A stretch of 64,000 nt of DNA from Sepiola atlantica (GCA_963556195.1 OY744520.1:156048107-156112106); one strand, 5' to 3'. Numbered from the stretch's first letter, positions 24,536-35,944 are shown. Notes: generated from the sequence alone by a model not told the origin. Program-made: numbers and translations.

Positions 24536-27500
24536 ATGGATACGACCTTGAATTCAAGAAGTTTGAACGCAAATGGCTTGAGGTCCTTAAGCAAAGCAGC
24601 CCGCATACTGGGGGATCTCAAGGCGTTTGACATAGATGTGGCTGCGGTACAGGAAACTCACTATGTTTCGATTGACGATCACCGACTGCTGGAGGAACAT
24701 TTCAATGTTTTTTCATCTTTCGGTGACCGTCTTTCTCGGGGAGTTTCTCTGTTAGTAAAACGCACTCTGTTAGCAAGGGTAAACGTTGTTCACGCGGATG
24801 CTGATGGAAGACTTTTCGTGGCTGATGTTGCCGTAAAAAGTGCCAGATTTCGAATCGTCGCGGTTTATGCACCTAATATCGGTTGGAGAGGGTTTCTTTT
24901 TTCCGGGGATTGGAGGGGTTCCTCGGGGGTTCGGAGCGGCTAATTTTACTGGGTGATTGGAATGCCATCCTTGATCCCAAGATAGATAAGGTGGGGGGAC
25001 CTAGTGGGTCGGATGGGTGTGAGACAAGTCTGTCTGATCTGATGGCACAATGCGATCTGGTCGACAGATTTCGTGTCGATCACCCGGGGCGGGAGATGTG
25101 GACGTGGCTTTCTAATGGGCTTCCCGTTCCAAGTACTTACTTGGATCGGTTGTTAGTTAGAAGAGGCAACGTAGACTATATCCCCTGTCCCACGTTCCAC
25201 TGGTTAGGCCATACTGACCACAAATTACTTGTGGCCAGTATGGATTTAGGTCCTAAGTCTCACAAGTTAGCTGCGTACTGGAAGTTAAATACCTCCTTAC
25301 TGGAGATACGTTACTTCCGGGATAGGCTAACTCTTTACTTTCAAAAGGGATTAGTGGGGGCCGTAACCGGGTGTAAGTGGTGGGTTAACGCCAAAGTTGG
25401 CATTAGGCGTTTTTTGTTCAGTATAGCCAACGCCTCGCCTTAAATAAGGCCGAAGCAGAAAAGCGTTTAGAACATAAGTTGGCCCGGGCGGTGGCTGGGG
25501 GGATTCCCTAGGCATAGCACTAGCTAAGGGGGACCTGAAACGTGCAGCTAACGTGCGGTATGAGGGTCAAGTAGTTAGATCTAGGCTAGAAAAAGTGTCC
25601 AACGAAGCCGTGAATGTTGACGCTGTAGAGCGTAGAGCTCCACTTCGTCGCAACTCGGTCGGCTTTATTCGTCAAGTCAAACACCCGGAAGGACACAGTC
25701 TTATGTCGACTCGTGAGATTTGCAACGGGTTTCGTGAGCTTTTCGTGGAGCGTTTCACCCAACTGACCAGACTCTGCGTCGAGGAGTTTGGCAACTATTT
25801 AGCTGGCTCGCCCCGCCTGGAGGCGGCCCAAGCGGCTAGTTCTGATGGGCGCGTTACGGAATGTGAGGTCTTGGCTTCGTTGAAGCAGGTCGGCTACGAC
25901 AAATCTCCGGGACTTATGGTTTGCCCTATGAATTGTTCTTGAGGCTGTCGCACATCTTCGTACCTATTCTGGTCAATGTGTTCAATCACTGGTTTGAACA
26001 GGATTCTATCCCTGGTCAAGTCACCAAGGGAGTGATCACATTGCTTCAGAAAAAGGGCGGATAATGTGGGGGTTTAGATGATTATAGGCCCATAACTCTG
26101 TTAAACACCGATTTAAAGATTTGGGCCAAAGTTCTTGCAAATCGGTTGCAGCTTGTTATCGGTGAGTTGGTCGAACCTGATCAAAACTACGCTGTGAAGG
26201 GGAGATCGATTCAGAACAACTTGCATCTGATACGCACGATCATAGAGGGATTAGAAGACGACACCGAAGCCGCGCTGATCAATTTAGATCAGTTCAAAGC
26301 TTTTGACAGGGTCGACCATCGGTTCCTGGGATCTGTTTTAGAGGCCGTCGGTTTTACACCGGACTTCCGCAGATGGATCTCCATTTTGTATCGCGAGCCG
26401 ACGGCAGTGGTGCACGTGAACGGGATGCGATCGAAGCCATTCGCCGTCTCTCGGTCGGTACGTCAGGGACGTCCGCTGTCTCCCCTGCTTAACGTCGTTG
26501 CCTTGGAGCCTTTTCTCCGCAGGCTTAGGATGGGGGAACCTGGACTGGCTCTACGCGGTATTGCTCTTCCTGGCGGTGCGCGAGCCAGGGTTTCCACGTA
26601 TGCCGATGATGTCACCGTATTTGTGTCGTGCTTTCGAGACATTATCGCGGTGATTAAGGCACTTAAAAGGTACGAAGAAGTTACAGGGGCCGTAGTCAAC
26701 CTTAGCAAATTGAACGGCCTAAGGTTGGCTGCCTGGAGTGGCGCGGCTGCGCTCCCGGGCCTTTTCAACTGGACAGATGGCCCGGTTCGGATCCTCGGCG
26801 TATAGTTCGGACCGGGTCTCCAGCTCGATAAGAACTGGTAGGAAGTACAGTCTAAGGTCGAAGCGTCTGTAAGGATTTGGCTTCGAAGGGGGCTTTCCCT
26901 TAAAGGTCGAGCTGAGGCGTGCACCACTTACATCTTTCCGCTTATCCTTTACCGTTTGGCTGTACTACCTCTGCCTGTGGACCGCCGAGCGGTTTTAACG
27001 CGTCTGCTTTTCTCGCTTTTGTGGGAAAAGGGGAAGCCGCTAGTCCGTAGACAGGTCTGTACTCAACGTCCTGATGTGGGGGGCTTGGGAATGCCCGACT
27101 TGGCGAGCCATATGTATGCCGAGAGGTTAACATTCCTGAGCCGAACCTTGACAGAGGAGTCTGAGTGGGGCCCTGCGGTTGGGAACGCTTTTCTCAATCT
27201 CATCCCTGACAATTTGGCCGAATGCCGTCGTAGGCCAAGAGGTCAATCGCAGTTCTTCAACGAATGCCGAGCTGCGCTCAAAGTGCTGCCGGGGTCCAGT
27301 GACCTCGCCCGGTCTAGGAAAACACTATATCGGGTATTAGTGGTAGGGACCGCTTGGGGTCCACTTAGGGGGCGACTTGGATTGTCGGAGGGGGAAGTTC
27401 GCTTTCAATGGAATTGGGCGCCAGGTCGGAGCCATTCTCAACAATACTGAGTTCTCTCTGACCTGGCGATTCGTTCGAAATGTGGTACCCTTCAATGGCA

Positions 27501-27949
27501 TACGATTCAATATTGGTCTGGTTATGGACCCCTTTTGCCCACGTTGCGAGGACGATGAAATTGAAACGACTGAGCACGCCTTTTTCACCTGCTCCAAACT
27601 TCGTGAATATTGGACGTATGTCAACGAGGGGACGGCTCGCATCACCCCCGACCGGGTGACGTGCCTGGATTTAGCATCCGTTGTCTTCAACATGGACCCC
27701 TTGTGGCCCAGGGAGAAACGTATGGTTTTGCTCGCGATTTTAGCCGTAGCTAGACTCGTTGTGTGGATTACACGCTTAGAAATAGGTCGTGGGTTTGCGC
27801 CGCCTTCTCATCATCATTTGATTTTGTATTTTAAACATCAGCTTAAAATCAAAATCAAATCTGATAGAAGGAGGTTGTCTACCGCACTATTTAAAAGTAG
27901 GTGGATACATATCGCTAGTTTATGCGTGTTCACGCGGAATAAATTCTAG
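24536..27949 (+). pseudogene. ORF2 (endonuclease-reverse transcriptase) of the Tx1-type LINE
   Basis: Nicks target DNA and primes reverse transcription. The start ATG at 24536 lies four bases after the ORF1 stop. The endonuclease domain (24536-25240) shows Leu-Asn-Ala-Asn-Gly-Leu-Arg, Gln-Glu-Thr-His, Gly-Asp-Trp-Asn-Ala and a final Thr-Asp-His, all expected catalytic motifs. It is broken by a shift at the T-run near 24895. The frame stops at 25441 and resumes in another. RT covers about 25930-26800, with Asp-Tyr-Arg-Pro-Ile-Thr-Leu-Leu-Asn, Gly-Arg-Ser-Ile, and catalytic Tyr-Ala-Asp-Asp at 26599-26610. In-frame stops lie at 26062, 26803 and about 26840. A last frameshift near 27420 precedes the C-terminal domain, which has Cys-Pro-Arg-Cys and His-Ala-Phe-Phe-Thr-Cys. 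The stop at 27947-27949 ends it. Confidence 0.88.
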
Positions 27950-28070
27950 GCATGGCACACGCCGACCTTAGGTCTCTTTTATACTTGAACATCTTTGACA
28001 ATCCAATCTGTTGGATCAGCCCCGTTTAGCTAGTAGTATAAATGAGTTCCATGTCCCCATCTTTATTTTA

Positions 28071-28156
28071 GGTGTCAGAACTCCTCCAGGATGCCTGCTC
28101 CCAAATTTATTTTGTACCCCTGACACGCCTTAATAGTACTTATCCTGGAGGACACC
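28071..28156 (+). other. Predicted structured element in the LINE 3' UTR
   Basis: TCCTCCAGGAT (28082-28092) is complementary over 11 bp to ATCCTGGAGGA (28142-28152). GTGTCAG (28072-28078) is complementary to CTGACAC (28120-28126). The order A-B-A'-B' allows a pseudoknot. Alternatively GGTG/CACC extends the B stem. Such structures often serve as RT recognition sites; that role is an inference. Confidence 0.6.
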
Positions 28157-28644
28157 GCACATCCCGACAAACCCGTCCCACCATTTCTTTTGCCCCCATA
28201 GAACGCCCACTCCCACCTAGGAACTGACTTTCTTGCTTTCGGTTTTTTTTCCGGAAGACAGCGAGCAGTTCATACCTTAGATAGGGTGGGGGGTCCTACT
28301 AACTTACCATAATTAGCATTTTATTTTGTTCTTAATTTTCATCATCCCTTTACTTTTTATTTATTTTGGGGGGATTATTTAAGGCTTTGTTTTTTGTTCT
28401 ACCACTCCCATCATTACACATTGTACATATTTTTACTGTAAATAAAATTCATTGAAACACCTGGGATATTTTTAAGTAGCTTAAGCCCATAGAGTGAATG
28501 TGGTATTGTGGAAACTAAAACTAGTTTCTAGGGTTTTAGACAATGTGGACGACCCTCGACCCCCACTTTCGCCCCATACCCTCTTTTGGCCTTGTGCCAC
28601 ATCATTTATATTGTACCTATGTATTGTATAATTTGATAAATAAA

Positions 28645-29086
28645 AGTTAAAGTAAGATTATTTTCTGTTCGAATCGCAGTCTCGTATCGAAATGTCTGTC
28701 TACTTTATTTATATGTTTACGGCGTTTTTTGTAGTAGTAGTAGTATATCTAGAAGCTGGCAGACTAAGTAAATAGTAATATTACTCGGATTGAGTTTCGG
28801 CTTTAGATAGACAGGCAGAGAGACCGACAGACAGATAGATACATAATCTCCATTATTAATAGTTTCCATTCAGCTGTGTGGCAAGCCTTCTTAGTCGTAC
28901 TGCACCCTTCGTTTACACTCTGTTATCTGCTAGAACGTTGGTTTCTTCATTCTAGTTTACGATCATCATGTCTAATCTCTCCGCTTGGATTATTTTTTCT
29001 ATTTGTTTTATTTTCATGTTTCGAAGGATTTTATTTATGCTTTTCGTTTCCAAATACAGTTTGTTTCTGTACTCTTTGTCTGCTTG
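28645..29086. other. Flank of the Tx1-type LINE
   Basis: Starts with the third copy of the 15-bp motif (AGTTAAAGTAAGATT, 28645-28659). A short GACA/GATA-rich tract lies at about 28818-28848. There is no gene; the ORF at 28876-29226 is open by chance and runs into a GAT repeat. Confidence 0.5.
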
Positions 29087-29469
29087 ATGATGATGATGAT
29101 GATGATTATGATGATGATAGTGATAATAGGGGGGTTGGGATGGTCATGATGAGGATGATGATGCTGGGGGGGTTGAAGGTGGTCATAATGATGATAATGA
29201 TAATGATGATTGTGGGGGATTGGTGATGGTCATGATGATGAAGATGATGATGATGATGATGATGATGATATGATTGTGGTGAGTTAGTGATGATGATCAT
29301 GATCATGATGATCATGATTATGATGATTATGATGAGGGTTTTGGCGATAGTCATGCTGATGATAATGGTGGTTTAGTGATGGCCATGATGATGATGGTGA
29401 GGTGATGTCCATGATGGTTATGGTGGGGGCTTGGTTATGATCATGTGATGATAGTGGAGGTGAATGGTC

Positions 29470-29556
<87 letters not shown>
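29087..29556. repeat. (GAT)n array and derived minisatellite
   Basis: Short GATGAT stretches are mixed with GGTGATGGTCATGATGATG-like units at irregular 60-80 bp spacing, ending in a pure (ATG)n run at about 29469-29556. The His-rich and Met/Ile-rich frames through it are artefacts. Confidence 0.9.
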
Positions 29557-30284
29557 CACATATAAGATAATTGCAGTCACGAATTATTTAGAAAATAAAA
29601 CGAACGAAAAATGTAGAAATGGAAGTTTTGGTGCCAGCGGAAAAGACAGGTGGGGAAGAAGTCGTGCTGCTTTGTTTCGTTCAAAAGAAGTTTCAAGACT
29701 AGAAATACTCACCTTTTTATGGAGAGCTCTGTGAGGTGTTTGGAGCAGAGAATGTTCTAACTTCCGTCCGCGATCAACAAAAAAGGGAAATCAATAACAG
29801 CATCAAAATAAGACAGACACAAATGTATACGAGGTTTTTCCTTTTATTCCTGTGTTTAAGTTAAAACATTCACAAAAACATACGAAAACAATATAAATTT
29901 CAACGGTCTTTTCATTGACACGCTAATTGTAATTCTGCATTTACTTTTCAACTGTTTTATTTGATTTGTTTTTATCTCTTGAGGTGCGTGTTTTAAGACA
30001 TGGGTTATTTAGTGAGCCGAAATTATTGACAGATTCCATTTTGAAGGGATACAATACCAGCACGAGTATATATAGGGGGGGGGGAGGGTGAAAAATACAA
30101 AAAAAAAAAACAACAAAGATTTACCAGTTTCGTTCTGATCATCCGAACGAAACAAGTAAAATATCTATTTTACTTTGATGATTTTTTTCTGTATGTAAAG
30201 TGTGTTTTTTTTCGTTTGTCTTTTTTCACACATCTCGTTCTTCATGGTATTACATTTTTATTATATATCGTGTATTTTACATTA

Positions 30285-30285
<1 letters not shown>
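29557..30285. other. Noncoding spacer with two adjacent perfect hairpins
   Basis: At 30127-30153 GTTTCGTTC and GAACGAAAC enclose a 9-nt loop. Immediately after, 30154-30175 has AAGTAAAATA, TC and TATTTTACTT. A G-run and an A-run lie at 30076-30110. Nothing coding. Confidence 0.6.

Positions 30286-30320
<35 letters not shown>
30286..30320. repeat. (TA)n microsatellite
   Basis: Pure TA array. Confidence 0.95.
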
Positions 30321-30322
<2 letters not shown>

Positions 30323-30467
30323 ACATTTTTATTAATTAGAGAGTTAAGCATGTTATAAAATAAAATATAACGTATATATTTTTGAGTATCAACTTCAACT
30401 GGCCTTGCAAATTCATGTTTTCTTAATTCAAACAATTTAACTCGAACTCAGTTGGTATGTTTCTAGT

Positions 30468-30471
<4 letters not shown>

Positions 30472-30511
<40 letters not shown>

Positions 30512-30514
30512 CTA

Positions 30515-30584
<70 letters not shown>
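30472..30584. repeat. (TA)n microsatellite, two blocks
   Basis: Two TA arrays separated by TTTCTAG, a short motif also present just before the first block. Confidence 0.95.
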
Positions 30585-30588
<4 letters not shown>

Positions 30589-30819
30589 GAAGGTAAAAAA
30601 GCAGCATTTTCAATTGTAAAATAGATTCTATTTCGTTTTTCAGTGCATTATTTTATTACGATGAAAAAAAGTTGATGGTGTGAAAAATAGAATGTCATGT
30701 TGTATACAAAACCAGAATGCATATAGACAGTTTAATGTGAATATGATTTTTATATATTTGAAAATCCGTTAAAAAAAACAGATAAAATGACGCGAGATTT
30801 ATTTTCAAATAATGGAAAT

Positions 30820-31370
30820 ATATATTCAATCATTTTTATGTTTAATCCAAATGTTCGGCTTCATAAACCCTAATCATAGTAATACGGACATTTTGTTTTT
30901 CATTTTCGAGATCTTACGGTGTAGCCGAAGACCGCCGATTTCTTCCAGTGTTGTTGAGGAGATTGTTTTTTATGTCCGATATATGTAGTGAGAAGCGCTG
31001 GGGTACGTGTACAAATAATGAGATCAATGTCGCTACAGTTAGAAGCATCAGTTGTATGATCAATTTTAAAATCAGTTAGATCTCGCATTATGTTATCTGT
31101 TTATTTAAATTGATTTTCAAATTCATCATTTCACCGACGCTTCTAACAGTAGTAAGGTTGATCTCATGATTTGTACACGCGCCACAGCGTATCCCACTAC
31201 AAATACTGGACATTAAAAACAATCTCTTCAACAACACCGGAAGACATCGGCGGTGTTCGGTCACACCGTTAGATCTCGACAATGAATAAAAAAGGGAAAC
31301 AAAAGAAAAATGGTGTCGTATTATTATGATTAGGGTTTATAAAACCGTAGAATTTAGATTAAAAATAAAT
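30820..31370. repeat. Imperfect inverted repeat, arms of about 260 bp
   Basis: The reverse complement of about 30820-31075 aligns with about 31105-31370 with many substitutions, roughly 80% by eye. Shared anchors are AGATCTCG, CAACAACAC, GATTAGGGTTTAT and TTATTTGTACACG/TGATTTGTACACG. The spacer is about 30 bp. Both arms have the same partly open reading frame in the outward direction, including a shared Asp-Ile-Lys-Asn-Asn-Leu segment, so the repeated unit may once have been coding. It could be a foldback element or two inverted LINE fragments. Confidence 0.75.
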
Positions 31371-31389
31371 GATTTAATAAAAGCAGCTG

Positions 31390-31978
31390 CGGTCTATAGC
31401 TGTACTCCCGCCTTCTTGGCCGATGCCACTCCCCTCATGTCTCGTTTGCAGGCATCTATTTAGCGTAGGAAATGTCTTGTTGCTGGTGTGGAGACAGTTG
31501 CTAGCTTGCCAAATAGAATATCATTTCGGGTCCTTCCATCCTCCATTCGCCTGGCATAGCAAACTACAGGAGTCAACGTTGGGTAAGCAGTGCGAAAATG
31601 GTTGGGATGTTCGCCTAATCAAGGACGCTTTTTCTTAAGACGTAGTCATGCCAGATGATTTTCAGGATTCTCATGAGGGGTGGAGGACCTGTTCTCTTGG
31701 CGCTGGTAGGCTCAGTACACCTTCCTCTTAGTATTGGTGGTCAGCATCTTGTTGTTTCAGACTGTTTTTTTAGCGTCTAGGGAGAAGTTGCTGAAGATTG
31801 TGAAACCGAGGTATGTGATGAGCATGTCTAACTCTTTGCATGCGTGCGCGAAGCAGTTGATGAGTTGATGCAATGCTTCTTAAGAGTAGGCCGTCTAGGT
31901 TGCATCATCAGCGAAGAACATCTTCCGATAAGGTTAAAGAGGCTGCCGTTATTTCTGGTGTCGATTTACACTCCGTCC
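31390..31978 (-). pseudogene. RTE-like LINE reverse transcriptase C-terminal relic
   Basis: Minus-strand translation across several frames gives, in order, Asn-Gly-Ser-Leu-Phe-Asn-Leu (about 31950), a Leu-Ile-Asn-Cys-Phe-Ala-His-Ala-Cys segment (about 31845), Thr-Tyr-Leu-Gly-Phe-Thr-Ile (about 31810), Arg-Arg-Met-Glu-Asp-Gly-Arg (about 31530) and Asp-Ala-Cys-Lys-Arg-Asp-Met (about 31440). This order matches the C-terminal third of RTE-type LINE RTs. Several parts are deleted, including most of the Ala-Asp-Asp catalytic motif, and stops are frequent. It is inactive. The family assignment rests on motif order only. Confidence 0.65.
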
Positions 31979-32805
31979 TTCGACTTTATTAAAGAACAAT
32001 AATTCATCTATACCGGAATACCAAGTATATCCCTGTTCCATGAGTAGTGTTGGAATAATACTATTTTACTTAGCTTCTACGACTTTATGGCATGTACGAA
32101 GAAAAATATTTCGAAAACTTCGTGGAAAAGAAACGCAACATTATTTTATAAAAGAGTAAGTAAAAACAGGATGATATTTTTATTTATTATTTTCCTTTGC
32201 AAAACATTAACAATTATGTTTTTAATCGAAGATCAATTCGCTTTAACATTTCACTAAGTTTTAAAATATTTATGCAATTTTTGTATGTTATTATGTTATG
32301 TTAATTTCTTTACATGTATAAAACACGTAACCAGTGAAATCTAACCTCAGATATTGACAAGGTAAAAACTCCTATCTTAATAATATGTTCTCTAGTTTTA
32401 ATTTTTTCTCGAATAACTACATGTGTGTATGTGCGTATGAACCGACTAACTTCCAAAACACCATAACAGTTTAATAGTATAGAGATAACAATAATAATAA
32501 TACAAAATACTTGGATAAGATATCAGTATTAAGACTAAATATTATAGTTATTCAAAAGAATGTCTTAAGGTATATGTCTCAGTTTATGAATTTTCGGGTG
32601 AAATTGAAGTCAAATGAAACGTAGTAGTGGTTGTGACAAAATAGGTAACAGATACGTCTAGTATACCTATGATTGAGCAGAGAAACACGTGTAGGGAAAC
32701 ATTCTTTAACTTTGAAAAATCTGAAAAATAAATAAACTATGAAAGGAAAAATTCTTTGTTTATGATGAATCATATCTTAAACGAAATATTTCCGTAAACC
32801 TTTAA
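31979..32805. other. Noncoding; similar to 35165-35600
   Basis: From about 31925 to 32330 this matches 35165 onward at low identity: shared AGAGGCTGCCGTTA, then a long drifted match including CTTCTA(C/T)(G/T)(A/G)CTTTAT. The rest is AT-rich and empty. Confidence 0.45.
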
Positions 32806-32809
32806 CAAA

Positions 32810-32881
<72 letters not shown>
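32806..32881. repeat. (CA)n(TA)n microsatellite
   Basis: A short CA run followed by a pure TA array. Confidence 0.95.
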
Positions 32882-32884
<3 letters not shown>

Positions 32885-32937
32885 TTTGAATTATTCGAAC
32901 TGATATAAATATTGTTCTAATTTTATTTATCTCAACT

Positions 32938-32942
<5 letters not shown>

Positions 32943-32996
<54 letters not shown>
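32943..32996. repeat. (TA)n microsatellite
   Basis: Pure TA array. Confidence 0.95.
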
Positions 32997-32998
<2 letters not shown>

Positions 32999-34317
32999 AA
33001 AGTTAAAGTGTGGCTTCCTGAGTTATTTGGAAGAGTTCTACAGTAAAGAAAATGAATATTAGTCTGTTATGTAAACCATCCGCTAGAAACATGTTAGTAA
33101 ATTTTATCATATATAAGTGTCTTTTGCTATTAGTTTAATCGAAGTCTTAGCTATACCGAAATATAATAAAAACTATTACATTACGTTATGTTCTACATCG
33201 ATATTTTGCTGTTAATTAAATTAAGTAAACTTTTCATTTTTGTGTTTTATCAACAGACTCATATAGCACGCTATGATGACCAGGACTTTTATAAAAATCT
33301 CATGGGGGAAAGAAAACTGTAAACCTATTTTGTCGTTCTATTTCGTGCAACTATCGAACAATATTGATTTCTTTGTTTTATTGTTATTATTTGTTTTGTT
33401 CTGTTTATATTTTATATTTTGTTATCTTTCAAAGTATGTCCTCCAATGTTATTTCCTTTGCAAACTTTCCTTCTACTTTAGCTAATGAAATGTTATTGAC
33501 AACCTAACAACTTCTTTTTGTAACCTCGTCACGAGTCTTCGAGAGACTTTCCACACGCAACCTATGAGAATGTATCTTGATTGATATGTCTTCCCAGATG
33601 CATCGTATCAGAAAGATCTGAGCGATTTCCACGATGTAGAACGGACTGCCATTAGAAATGATATCGTATATTGTTTTGAAAGTCATTTCTCATGTCGCAC
33701 TATGCAATTTGTTTTACTTTGATGTCTACCCACTTACAACTTGCGCACTCAACTTCAAAATATCTTAAAGTCACGACGAGACAATAATTCTTCTCAACCT
33801 GACTAGTGTCTTCCTTTTTGTTTTCTGTGGCCCGTATTTTCCCCACTAGCGTCGTAAATGCTAAACCACGCTGAATCTGGCAGATGATTGCCTTTCAAAT
33901 ATATCATTGATGCAGGGATGCTTCTGGTTCTTCTACAGCCAATTTTACATTCTATTTACCTTTGGTTATAATGGAGCTTTCAGCGATTTCTATCTTTTGA
34001 TGACCAGATTTACAAACAAGTGTCCTTCTGGTGTTCTTTACTGAAAATGTTCTCTTAAAGAAGTGAATTTGGTGCTCGTTTTAGTATAACTATGTTAACT
34101 ACAATTGCATTGCGATAGGTTTTCTGACCAAATTATTCCACTTTTAAACGAATCATTTCGATGTTCGTACAATAAAATTACGGAAGATAAAAGTAAAAGG
34201 TTACGGGCAAGGTTGAACATGTCTTTACATTCTTACAACATTATTGCTTTTAATAGTTAGTTAAGTAAGGATAAAGATGGGTATCAGTTGCTGAAACTGT
34301 GATAAGACCATGCTATA
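32997..34317. other. AT-rich noncoding stretch
   Basis: Small ORFs at 33273-33485 and 33504-33686 show no recognisable motif. Nothing else seen. Confidence 0.45.
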
Positions 34318-34376
34318 TTATTATGATTATAATTATTATTATTATTATTATTATTATCATTATTATTATTATTATC
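34318..34376. repeat. (ATT)n microsatellite
   Basis: ATT units with GATT and CATT interruptions. Confidence 0.9.
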
Positions 34377-34603
34377 TCTGTTTTTCTCTGATGCGTAATT
34401 AAGTAGGAGAGTACATTTATAATAGCCTTAATAAAAAAGTAACATCAACGCTGCTTTTCTTGTAGGGATAGAAACAACATTACTTGACCGAGAGACAGTC
34501 AATAGGTCCAACCAGCTGACACTAGTGATAAATAGAATAATCGTTATAAATATTTTATATATACTTGCTTGTTATGGGCGTCATTCCTCCAAGTAGTGTC
34601 AGT

Positions 34604-34604
34604 A

Positions 34605-34660
<56 letters not shown>
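34604..34660. repeat. (TA)n microsatellite
   Basis: TA array with one GTA interruption. Confidence 0.95.
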
Positions 34661-34666
<6 letters not shown>

Positions 34667-35157
34667 AAAAAAAAACAATTCCCCGAATGCCCTATTCTCT
34701 CATGCATTACAAGATTATCATTCATTTTATTTAAAACAAGCTAGCTTCATTAAACTATTTTAAAGTAAATCTCGTCGAACACTTCTTGAATCACATTAAT
34801 AATAAACTCTAATACATATAAACAACGTAAAGGCTTCTATAATTTATCTTCAGTTTATACTAGCCGAACAAACTTTATATTAGACCAAGGCAAGTTATTA
34901 TTACATTACATAACCATAACACTTAGTACATTATGTCCTTATTATTATCAAGAATCATTCCCCTTCATAAACGCACAGCATAGTCTGAATTCTAACGTCA
35001 ATGTTTTGTTCGGAAAAAGAACAAAACATTCTCTTCACGACAGAAACGCACTACATATGTTGATATTAGTGTTTATACCCCGTTCAAAAAAGGAACAAAA
35101 ACATGTTTTTTTTCAAATTGTTGTATTATCATTCACGTACGAGCACATAAGTCTTAG
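34661..35157. other. Noncoding spacer
   Basis: Nothing recognised. Two similar GTTCGGAAAAAGAAC and GTTCAAAAAAGGAAC words lie near 35010 and 35085. Confidence 0.4.
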
Positions 35158-35600
35158 TTCGAAGGCGGGCAAAGGTTGAAGAGGCTGCCGTTAGTTCTTG
35201 TGTGGAGGTACACTCAGTCTACAAAAATCATAAAGAACTATGATAGATCTATATAGTAATAAATAGTATATATATGTTCTATGAGCGTGGATAGTATAGT
35301 ACCTGGCTATGCAAATTTACATCTTTATTTCGCTTCTATTGCTTTATAGCTAGTACTGAGAAAATTATATGTTAAATTCTGTGGAAACTATAGGCTACAT
35401 TATGGGCATGAGAAAGTAAGTATATATGAATATATATATATATATTAATTTATTGTTTTTGTAGGTAATACATATAAAATTATGTTATAAGCAAAATAAT
35501 TTACTTTGAACTAATAACGAATAAACTTTGTCTTAAAATTTTACGAATTAGCAGAAAAATAATTCACAAGTATCAAGGCTTCATAACAATATTTATAAAT
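35158..35600 (-). pseudogene. Second relic related to the RTE-like LINE segment
   Basis: Minus-strand translation near 35170-35215 gives Leu-His-Thr-Arg-Thr-Asn-Gly-Ser-Leu-Phe-Asn-Leu, matching the RTE-type motif at about 31950. The adjoining 400 bp resembles 31979-32330. The coding part is only about 20 codons, and the rest is noncoding in both copies. Either one segment was duplicated or both derive from the same element with the same junction. Confidence 0.5.
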
Positions 35601-35608
35601 GTATATTC

Positions 35609-35610
<2 letters not shown>

Positions 35611-35679
<69 letters not shown>
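35611..35679. repeat. (TA)n microsatellite
   Basis: Pure TA array. Confidence 0.95.
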
Positions 35680-35680
<1 letters not shown>

Positions 35681-35944
35681 ATAAGTTTTTTATAGGTACA
35701 ACATTTTAAAATTGATTTTAATGATAATAGTGAGGTAGCCATAATTACCAAGGACGGAGAGTCTTATAATACTGAAGCGAAAAATAAATTATTCCTTCCA
35801 TACTTTAGTAAAGCGGTTAAAATATAAAAAAAATTAGAATGGAGGAGAACAAAAAAATGGTGGTGAAATCGAGACGTCTTTCGAGTCGACACATTTTACA
35901 GATCTCACGTCGACTAAAATGTTTGAAAAGCGACTTAAAATCAT

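Larger units (their letters stand above)
21439..28660 (+). mobile_element. L1-Tx1-type LINE, near full length, inactive
   Basis: About 7.2 kb with 5' UTR (21439-21821), ORF1 (21822-24531), ORF2 (24536-27949) and 3' UTR ending ATAAATAAAAGTTAAAG. ORF1 has a CCHC knuckle. ORF2 has apurinic endonuclease, RT with Tyr-Ala-Asp-Asp, and a long C-terminal domain with a cysteine-histidine motif. This combination and the C-terminal sequence pattern are those of the L1-Tx1 group, whose members include Xenopus Tx1L and several target-specific elements. It begins directly in the tail of a truncated sister copy. The GC content is higher than in the surroundings. Stops and frameshifts in both ORFs make it non-autonomous. 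Confidence 0.88.

Noticed and set aside
28660..28690. TGTTCGAATCGCAG, a B-box-like word that might mark a tRNA gene or tRNA-derived SINE
   Set aside because: No A box at the right distance and no cloverleaf can be drawn.
29284..29580. Polyhistidine-rich minus-strand ORF
   Set aside because: It is the (ATG)n array read in the His frame.
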